This document shows, in pieces, positions 63,743-64,000 of a DNA stretch of 64,000 nt. Source of the DNA: Marinibacterium profundimaris. GTDB taxonomy: Bacteria > Pseudomonadota > Alphaproteobacteria > Rhodobacterales > Rhodobacteraceae. A program made the translations under genes and the position numbers. The notes beneath the pieces were generated by a model, which saw nothing but the letters and a program-made list of their open reading frames with translations, made no database searches and was not told the DNA's origin. How positions within the stretch are numbered: the first letter of the stretch is position 1; every line of letters begins with the position of its first letter. The DNA is taken from contig NZ_AQQR01000004.1 of assembly GCF_002210095.1 (NCBI RefSeq), positions 434,001-498,000 on the forward strand, written 5' to 3'.

Positions 63743-64000
63743 ATGAGCCTTTTCCGCCTGACGCGCCGGACCGTGATGGCCGCCGCGACCTCTTTCCTGG
63801 CACTGGGGGCCGCGACGCTGCCCGCCAGCGCTCAGACCCCGCCCGGTGTCCTGATCGTCGGCCAGATCGCCGAGCCGAAGTCGCTGGACCCGGCGGCGGT
63901 GACCGCGGTCAACGATTTCCGGATCCTCGTGAACCTCTACGAGGGGCTGGTGCGCTACAAGCCCGGCACGCTTGAGGTCGAACCCCAGCTGGCGACCGGG
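63743..64000 (+). CDS. ABC transporter substrate-binding protein, family 5 (5' part, runs off the window)
   Basis: The first 86 residues begin MSLFRLTRRTVMAAATSFLA, a signal peptide with a twin-arginine-like RRTVMA motif, cleaved near PASAQ. They continue with LIVGQIAEPKSLDPAAVTAV and ILVNLYEGLVRYKPGTLEVE, the start of a DppA/OppA-type periplasmic binding protein for peptides or related compounds. GGGAG precedes the ATG at 63743. It is divergent from the DUF1028 gene; the transporter subunits should follow beyond position 64000. Confidence 0.9.
   Translation, partial: MSLFRLTRRTVMAAATSFLALGAATLPASAQTPPGVLIVGQIAEPKSLDPAAVTAVNDFRILVNLYEGLVRYKPGTLEVEPQLATG

Overview
The window looks like a chromosomal segment of a Rhodobacterales alphaproteobacterium (Roseobacter/Rhodobacter/Paracoccus group). 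The evidence is its high GC content, the order leuS-lptE, the rnhB-ccrM pair with a GANTC methyltransferase, the waaA-lpxK pair preceded by a DUF4170 gene, an mla-type ABC operon, and typical families of this order (DUF3576, DUF2125, DUF4170, membrane-bound ferritin MbfA). Only one RNA gene was recognised with certainty, a tRNA-Arg(CCU). I saw no rRNA, CRISPR array, prophage or intact insertion sequence. The genus cannot be fixed from what is visible.

Layout. 1-12 kb: leuS/lptE and a DUF3576 lipoprotein gene; two tandem paralogous porins; yggS; ribA with an L,D-transpeptidase; an OmpR-type response regulator followed by a probable unannotated small RNA; an enoyl-CoA hydratase family gene; a DUF2125 protein. 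12-17 kb: pmbA, a cysQ-like phosphatase, DUF4170, waaA and lpxK, most of them overlapping (Kdo and lipid A assembly). 17-25.6 kb: a class III CoA-transferase with dsbA and a dciA-like gene, divergent mutY, alkB, a membrane class III cyclase with an apparent frameshift, then ccrM behind rnhB, separated by a short region with three GANTC sites and a DnaA-box-like sequence. 25.8-30.2 kb: small secreted proteins, a two-TM winged-helix protein, a DUF427-cyclase fusion and a siderophore-interacting protein.

30-36 kb is a partly decayed accessory stretch: an amidase remnant, an isochorismatase-like hydrolase, a LysR remnant, an MFS exporter with several inverted repeats upstream, a YoaK-like protein and an intact amidase. 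36-40.6 kb is a four-gene Mla-type lipid transport operon. 40.7-51 kb holds a CPA1 antiporter with a cyclic-nucleotide domain, the tRNA, a LacI regulator with a YcaQ-like gene, an alpha/beta hydrolase, a small cysteine protein, a DUF309-like protein, a benzoate-CoA ligase and an AraC regulator.

51-62.7 kb is the most coherent and most interesting block: cydDC-cydABX (bd oxidase and its assembly exporter), a Crp/Fnr regulator whose only two cysteines form a CX5C pair, mbfA (iron export), a DUF2892 membrane protein, a Blh/ETHE1-like metallo-hydrolase and a SulP transporter. The same 13-bp palindrome, GTGAC-GAW-GTCAC, occurs upstream of cydA and upstream of the DUF2892-blh pair, on both sides of the regulator gene. 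I infer a small regulon joining sulfide-tolerant respiration to persulfide and iron detoxification. The window ends with a DUF1028 gene divergent from a truncated peptide-type ABC binding-protein gene. A dispersed two-part intergenic repeat follows lpxK, mutY and sulP.
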